Assembly (NCBI GenBank): GCA_903907665.1
Contig: CAIVOW010000210.1
Span: 1 to 9,249, forward strand
Length of the DNA: 9,249 nucleotides
From: an uncultured Actinomycetes bacterium
GTDB taxonomy: Bacteria > Actinomycetota > Actinomycetes > Nanopelagicales > Nanopelagicaceae
Reading direction: 5' to 3'
The position numbers and the translations under genes are program-made. Below, piece by piece: positions 6,573-9,249 of this stretch; within the stretch, counting starts at the first letter, position 1, and each line of letters starts with the position of its first letter. The notes beneath the pieces are model-generated. The model saw only the letters and a program-made list of their open reading frames with translations, made no database searches and had not been told where the DNA came from.

Positions 6573-8071
6573 AGTGAAGTTAACCATTCCGTAAGGACTC
6601 TTACGCCAAACCCAGTACCACCTTTTGGATTTTCTCCCGAATCACTCTCGGAGCGCGCTGGTCCTGCGATATCCAAGTGCACCCAATTTCGCTGGCCCGC
6701 AAAATGTTCAAGAAATAGCGCAGCCGTTACTGAGCCAGCCGAAAAGTCAGGTTGGTTAGGATTTTCCGCGACGTGATTAAAATCAGCGATATCACTTGCG
6801 AGCGCTACTTTGTAATCATCAACTAGCGGCATCTGCCAAACTCGTTCACCAATTTGCTCACCAATTTCATTGAGGCTCTTTGCTAATTTATTATTCCGGG
6901 TATACATGGCCGCGTATTGCCGACCAAGACCCAGCGTTGCAGCTCCGGTTAGTGTTGCAATATCAATTAAGTAATCTGGGTCAAGCTCGGCATCTGCATA
7001 GGCCAAACCATCTGCCAGAACTAACCGACCTTCAGCATCGGTGTTTAGTACTTCCACTGTTGTGCCACCGTAATGCTTGATCACATCAGATGGGCGTTGC
7101 GAAGTTGCTGAAAGGGAATTTTCAGCGCACATCATTAGACCAGTAATGCGAACTTTCGGAGCGCTCGTTCCCATTTCTGCGATGGCAAGAATTGTTGCAA
7201 GTACTGCGGCTGCGCCAGACATATCACTCTTCATCGCGACCATCGTGTCGTAAGGTCGCTTTAGTGAAATGCCACCAGTATCAAAGGTGATTCCTTTTCC
7301 GACTAGTACAACATGTGGCCAGCGGCTCGAACCTTTTGGGGCATAACTCAATTCAATTAAACGTGGCCCGGGGGTTGGCGAAGAGTTTCCGACGGCGCGC
7401 AATCCGCCAAACTCGGCGAGTTCGCGGCCGCCCTTAACCTTCAAGGAAAGTGCGGGCGATTTAATTTTCGAGACTAATGACTTTGCTTGATTAGCCAACC
7501 ACAGCGGGTTTTTAATATTTGCGGGCGTATGGATTAAGTCGCGCGCACGCCACACACCAGTTGCAAGAATACTTCCATGTGAAACTTCCGCTACAAATTT
7601 ACCGACTATTTGAAAATTCGCCGGCTTCTTGGGCTTCTCAGTCTTCATCGAATAGGAATAGCTTGAAAGAATAAGTGAAACGCAGTGAACTACTGCAGTC
7701 TCCGATTTAGTGTTTAAGCCATCTATGACCAGATTACTACTGGCCTTAACTTTGCGAGCGAGCGCACTAGCCGCCTTACGCAAGTCATCAGCGCCTTGGG
7801 CACCGACTCCAATAAAGTAAATTCGAGTAAGTTTTCCAAGACTATTTTTTAAGGGGTACTCGAATAACTCGCCAGCTTTACCTGTTGCATCCGGCCAACT
7901 TTTAAAGGCCTCCTGGATATTTTGGCCAGTGGCCTTATCAAGTAATTTTATTAATTTTTGATTTCCAAGCTCTACGCTCTCGCCACTAATTACTGGAAGT
8001 GCTACACAATCGGCAATTGCAAAATTAATACTTTCGATTTCGATACTAGAAACGGTTGGAAAGGAATTCAC
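6569..8071 (-). CDS. pepA: Leucyl aminopeptidase, cytosolic M17 family (PepA)
   Basis: 500 residues, normal length for M17. The variable N-terminal macro-like domain covers about 1-165 and the catalytic domain about 170-500. Metal and catalytic residues are visible: Lys259 and Asp264 in GKGITFDTGG, Lys271 in SLK, Asp283 in MKSDMSGAA, Asp345 and Glu347 in the signature NTDAEGRLVLADGL (343-356), and Arg349. The C-terminal end, including GGTGFGVRVL at 484-493, is typical. The enzyme removes N-terminal amino acids from peptides in the cytosol with two divalent metal ions, usually as a hexamer. One extra residue appears to lie between Lys271 and Asp283 compared with standard members. The start is GTG 8071, 25 nt after the DUF3117 stop, with only a weak upstream GCGG. 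The stop overlaps the methyltransferase start. Family identity is certain; physiological substrates are inferred. Confidence 0.96.
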   Translation of the reverse strand: MNSFPTVSSIEIESINFAIADCVALPVISGESVELGNQKLIKLLDKATGQNIQEAFKSWPDATGKAGELFEYPLKNSLGKLTRIYFIGVGAQGADDLRKAASALARKVKASSNLVIDGLNTKSETAVVHCVSLILSSYSYSMKTEKPKKPANFQIVGKFVAEVSHGSILATGVWRARDLIHTPANIKNPLWLANQAKSLVSKIKSPALSLKVKGGRELAEFGGLRAVGNSSPTPGPRLIELSYAPKGSSRWPHVVLVGKGITFDTGGISLKRPYDTMVAMKSDMSGAAAVLATILAIAEMGTSAPKVRITGLMMCAENSLSATSQRPSDVIKHYGGTTVEVLNTDAEGRLVLADGLAYADAELDPDYLIDIATLTGAATLGLGRQYAAMYTRNNKLAKSLNEIGEQIGERVWQMPLVDDYKVALASDIADFNHVAENPNQPDFSAGSVTAALFLEHFAGQRNWVHLDIAGPARSESDSGENPKGGTGFGVRVLTEWLTSL

Positions 8072-8096
8072 GTTTACCGCGTTTGCCCAATCAAAA

Positions 8097-8276
8097 TTAC
8101 TTCTTGACGAGTGATACTGCAGCCTGAAGTGCGTTACCTAAGTTGGTCGCTTCTTCAACATTTAATTCAACGACTAGTCGTCCGCCGCCTTCAAGCGGAA
8201 TTCGCATAACAAAACTGCGCGCTTCCTTGGTTACTTCCATGGGTCCATCACCAGTGCGGGGTTTCATGGCTGCCAT
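8097..8276 (-). CDS. DUF3117 domain protein (small conserved actinobacterial protein)
   Basis: 59 residues. The start MAAMKPRTGDGPMEVTKE and the central RIPLEGGGRLVVEL are near-consensus for DUF3117, a family found almost throughout Actinobacteria, including Rv1211 of M. tuberculosis, with no established function that I know of. The protein is compact, with a predicted beta-rich middle (21-40) and a helix (41-55) ending in two lysines; it has no signal peptide or membrane segment. The start ATG at 8276 is well supported by AAGGGAG 8 nt upstream (8285-8291). It precedes pepA by 25 nt and probably shares its transcript. The upstream 108-bp leader contains two inverted repeats, so expression may be controlled at the RNA or DNA level. 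Confidence 0.93.
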   Translation of the reverse strand: MAAMKPRTGDGPMEVTKEARSFVMRIPLEGGGRLVVELNVEEATNLGNALQAAVSLVKK

Positions 8277-8284
8277 GCTTATTG

Positions 8285-8291
8285 CTCCCTT
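8285..8291 (-). promoter_or_regulatory. Ribosome binding site of the DUF3117 gene
   Basis: AAGGGAG on the minus strand, 8 nt before ATG 8276. It lies directly after the larger of the two inverted repeats, so folding of the leader could affect access to it. Confidence 0.7.
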
Positions 8292-8293
8292 GC

Positions 8294-8321
8294 GTTTAGT
8301 TTGACTAGCAAACTCGTAAAC
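8294..8321 (-). repeat. Inverted repeat in the DUF3117 leader (RBS-proximal)
   Basis: The core arms AGTTTG and CAAACT (8298-8303 and 8309-8314) are perfectly complementary around a 5-nt loop. Another four pairs, GTTT/AAAC (8294-8297 with 8318-8321), extend the stem past a 3-nt bulge. It ends 2 nt before the Shine-Dalgarno. It could be an RNA hairpin or a protein-binding operator. It has no T-run after it in the direction of transcription, so it is not a convincing terminator. Confidence 0.6.
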
Positions 8322-8322
8322 A

Positions 8323-8338
8323 ACTTCTAGGGAGAAGT
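8323..8338 (-). repeat. Inverted repeat in the DUF3117 leader (distal)
   Basis: Perfect 6-bp arms ACTTCT/AGAAGT (8323-8328 and 8333-8338) with a 4-nt loop, lying immediately upstream of the larger inverted repeat. On the minus strand it is followed by TGTTT, so a weak terminator or attenuator after the sigma-like gene is possible, but the stem is short with only two G-C pairs. Confidence 0.5.
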
Positions 8339-8384
8339 ATCTCGCACTTTTAGGTACTTATGGAAATCGTAAAAACCCGAGTAA

Positions 8385-8570
8385 CTAGCCCTGATTTAGT
8401 GCGGAGAGTAGACGGGACTTGCCGGTCGTGATAACGGAGGTAACTGCCCGTTCTGGGACACCAAGTGCGTTTGCTATCTGTTCCGGCGATAAACCTCGGA
8501 TGTAATGCATTGTAAGAATGATCCGCTCCTCTTGTGGCAAGTTCGCCAGAAGCTCTGAGATCGCGGTCAT
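8385..8570 (-). CDS. Orphan sigma-70 region 4 (ECF-like) helix-turn-helix protein
   Basis: 61 residues, nearly all accounted for by a sigma region 4 domain: LPQEERIILTMHYIRGLSPE (11-30) followed by the HTH QIANALGVPERAVTSVITTGKSRLL (31-55). The pattern LSPEQIANALGVPE...V..TGKSRL matches ECF sigma region 4, which binds the -35 promoter element. There is no region 2, so it cannot melt promoters as a sigma factor by itself. An in-frame TAA lies just upstream of ATG 8570 and the LOG gene ends 19 nt away, so no hidden N-terminal part exists at this locus. Possible roles are a small DNA-binding regulator, a partner or competitor of a complete sigma factor, or a decayed sigma gene. The intact frame and clean domain favour a functional gene. 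No strong ribosome site is seen; GAGAGG lies about 12 nt upstream within a small palindrome. Confidence 0.8.
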   Translation of the reverse strand: MTAISELLANLPQEERIILTMHYIRGLSPEQIANALGVPERAVTSVITTGKSRLLSALNQG

Positions 8571-8574
8571 GAGA

Positions 8575-8587
8575 AGAGGTTACCTCT
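8575..8587. repeat. Short palindrome between the LOG and sigma-like genes
   Basis: AGAGGT and ACCTCT arms of 6 bp around a single central base, filling most of the 19-bp gap before the sigma-like start and overlapping its only candidate ribosome site. This may be an operator-like site or coincidence. Confidence 0.4.
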
Positions 8588-8589
8588 CT

Positions 8590-9141
8590 CTAATCTCTCG
8601 GAGAAGTAGGGTCGGAACACGCACGAATCGCCGAATCAATATCCGTGCACCACTCAACTAACTGGCTTTGGCCAGCCTTCATCATTTTGATATCAGTTAA
8701 ATGATCGATCGCACCTTGCAATGGTTTAAATGCACCATAGGGATCGCATACTGCAATTGGCTTGGTATGAAAACCTAAATACCTGCCAACCCAAATTTCA
8801 AAGAATTCTTCGAGTGTTCCAATTCCGCCGGGAAGTGCAATGAAGGCATCTGCCAACTCTTCTAATTTTGCTTTACGAGTTCGCATATCTGAAACCAAAA
8901 ATATTTCGGTGCTCTCAGGATCAGAGAACTCGCGGTTCACTAACTTCTCTGGAATTACGCCAAAAGTTTTTGCACCACCCGAACGAGCGCCGCGTGCAAC
9001 GGCTCCCATCATTGAGATCTGCCCGCCGCCCCAAACTAAGTCGGCCCCACTTTTTGCAATGGCGACACCAACATCGAATGCGAGATCGATAAATTTTTGA
9101 TCAATATCAGGCGCAGATGAGCAGTAAACGGAAATTCGCAT
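8590..9141 (-). CDS. LOG-family protein (TIGR00730), cytokinin riboside monophosphate phosphoribohydrolase-like
   Basis: 183 residues, the usual size for short LOG proteins. The Rossmann-like fold is marked by VWGGGQISMMGAVA (36-49), the phosphate-binding glycine stretch, and by the family signature with MRTRK at 86-90 and PGGIGTLEEFFE at 104-115 (PGGxGTxxE), including the Arg87/Lys90 and Glu111/Glu112 active-site region. LOG enzymes release ribose 5-phosphate from nucleoside 5'-monophosphates such as cytokinin precursors; in bacteria the true substrate is often unsettled. M. tuberculosis Rv1205 is a comparable neighbour in the dapD region. The ATG at 9141 has no Shine-Dalgarno but has TAGACT on the minus strand exactly 6 nt upstream, suggesting a leaderless transcript. 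It is divergent from dapD and likely heads the minus-strand gene series. Confidence 0.94.
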   Translation of the reverse strand: MRISVYCSSAPDIDQKFIDLAFDVGVAIAKSGADLVWGGGQISMMGAVARGARSGGAKTFGVIPEKLVNREFSDPESTEIFLVSDMRTRKAKLEELADAFIALPGGIGTLEEFFEIWVGRYLGFHTKPIAVCDPYGAFKPLQGAIDHLTDIKMMKAGQSQLVEWCTDIDSAIRACSDPTSPRD

Positions 9142-9147
9142 GGGGCA

Positions 9148-9153
9148 AGTCTA
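9148..9153 (-). promoter_or_regulatory. Candidate -10 element (TAGACT) for a leaderless LOG transcript
   Basis: The TAnnnT hexamer on the minus strand is separated from ATG 9141 by exactly 6 nt, which would put the transcription start on the A of the start codon. There is no ribosome site in the intervening TGCCCC. No convincing -35 box is visible, as is common for actinobacterial promoters. Confidence 0.55.
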
Positions 9154-9165
9154 TTCGAACTTTGA

Positions 9166-9171
9166 TAGCGT
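9166..9171 (+). promoter_or_regulatory. Candidate -10 element (TAGCGT) for a leaderless dapD transcript
   Basis: The TAnnnT hexamer lies 6 nt before ATG 9178, placing the expected transcription start on the start codon. No Shine-Dalgarno is present (ACTCAC before ATG). It mirrors the LOG arrangement within the same 36-bp divergent region. Confidence 0.55.
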
Positions 9172-9177
9172 ACTCAC

Positions 9178-9249
9178 ATGAGAAGCGCCTTTGGCCACGG
9201 AATAAGTACAACCACCAAAACTGGTGAAGTGCTTGATACATACTTTCAC
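9178..9249 (+). CDS. dapD: Tetrahydrodipicolinate N-succinyltransferase (DapD), N-terminal fragment
   Basis: Only 24 codons are visible before the right edge. The peptide begins MRSAFGHGISTTTKTGEVLD and continues with TYFH; this resembles the first residues of actinobacterial DapD, in which a hydrophobic (A)xGxGLAT stretch is followed by xDGxVLDTWFP. DapD transfers succinyl from succinyl-CoA to tetrahydrodipicolinate in lysine and diaminopimelate synthesis in the cytosol. The start ATG 9178 is preceded by TAGCGT and 6 nt, fitting a leaderless mRNA. The gene diverges from the LOG gene. The call rests on a short match plus the M. tuberculosis-like context (dapD Rv1201c near LOG Rv1205), so it is moderately confident; the sequence past the edge would settle it. 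Confidence 0.72.
   Translation, partial: MRSAFGHGISTTTKTGEVLDTYFH

Noticed and set aside
6573..6587. Upstream ATG 6587 as the methyltransferase start
   Set aside because: It would create a 19-nt overlap with pepA, while ATG 6572 gives the typical ATGA overlap; the longer form is still possible.
6190..6594. 134-codon plus-strand open frame opposite the methyltransferase
   Set aside because: It runs antisense across the SAM-binding region of a clear methyltransferase; the Pro/Ser-rich translation has no recognisable motif.
8294..8338. Rho-independent terminator after the sigma-like gene
   Set aside because: The stems are short and AT-rich, and neither is followed by a real T-run on the minus strand; kept only as inverted repeats of unknown role.
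8840..9100. Plus-strand open frames opposite the LOG gene
   Set aside because: They mirror the conserved LOG motifs on the other strand and have no independent coding support.
1..9249. Search for CRISPR arrays, tRNA/rRNA genes, transposases or phage genes
   Set aside because: I saw no regularly spaced repeats, RNA-gene signatures or mobile-element proteins; almost all of the window is accounted for by housekeeping-type genes.

Overview
The window reads as a stretch of chromosome from a low-to-moderate GC actinobacterium. The gene content is typical of that phylum: a DUF3117 protein, an actinobacterial-type DapD start, a LOG-family protein, a Rv1220c-like methyltransferase, and HtrA, TatB and Mrp in a row. 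The AT-leaning base composition and very tight packing (stop/start overlaps, gaps of a few bases) resemble streamlined aquatic Actinobacteria such as the freshwater acI/Nanopelagicales lineage. That placement is inference from memory, not a database match. I see no rRNA, tRNA, insertion sequence, CRISPR array or phage gene.

Layout. Eleven genes lie on the minus strand in one nearly continuous series, and a twelfth (dapD) points the other way at the right edge. In transcription order (right to left) they are: LOG-family lysine decarboxylase-like protein; a 61-residue orphan sigma region 4 (HTH) protein; a 108-bp leader with two inverted repeats; a DUF3117 protein; a leucyl aminopeptidase (M17); an O-methyltransferase; a membrane-anchored HtrA-type serine protease with a PDZ domain; TatB; the Fe-S carrier/P-loop ATPase Mrp; a soluble PRC-barrel + MgtE-N + CBS protein; an NRAMP-family transporter; and an EamA/DMT permease cut by the left edge. 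Apart from the leader before DUF3117, all gaps between minus-strand genes are under 30 bp. ATGA overlaps join pepA to the methyltransferase and tatB to mrp, and a TGATG overlap joins the MgtE-N gene to the NRAMP gene.

How the genes fit together. OMT, htrA, tatB and mrp form an envelope/protein-quality and Fe-S block whose order resembles the Mycobacterium tuberculosis Rv1220c-Rv1229c neighbourhood, but with no sigE/rseA between the methyltransferase and htrA. The left block looks like metal-ion homeostasis. The NRAMP protein carries Asn-to-Gly and Met-to-Ala changes in the two metal-site motifs, as described for NRAMP-related magnesium transporters (NRMTs). It is translationally coupled to a protein that looks like the magnesium-sensing cytosolic part of MgtE without its channel. 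A separate sensor-plus-transporter magnesium system is the most interesting hypothesis here.

At the right edge only 36 bp separate the divergent LOG and dapD starts. Each start has a TAnnnT -10 hexamer exactly 6 nt upstream, the geometry expected for leaderless transcripts.
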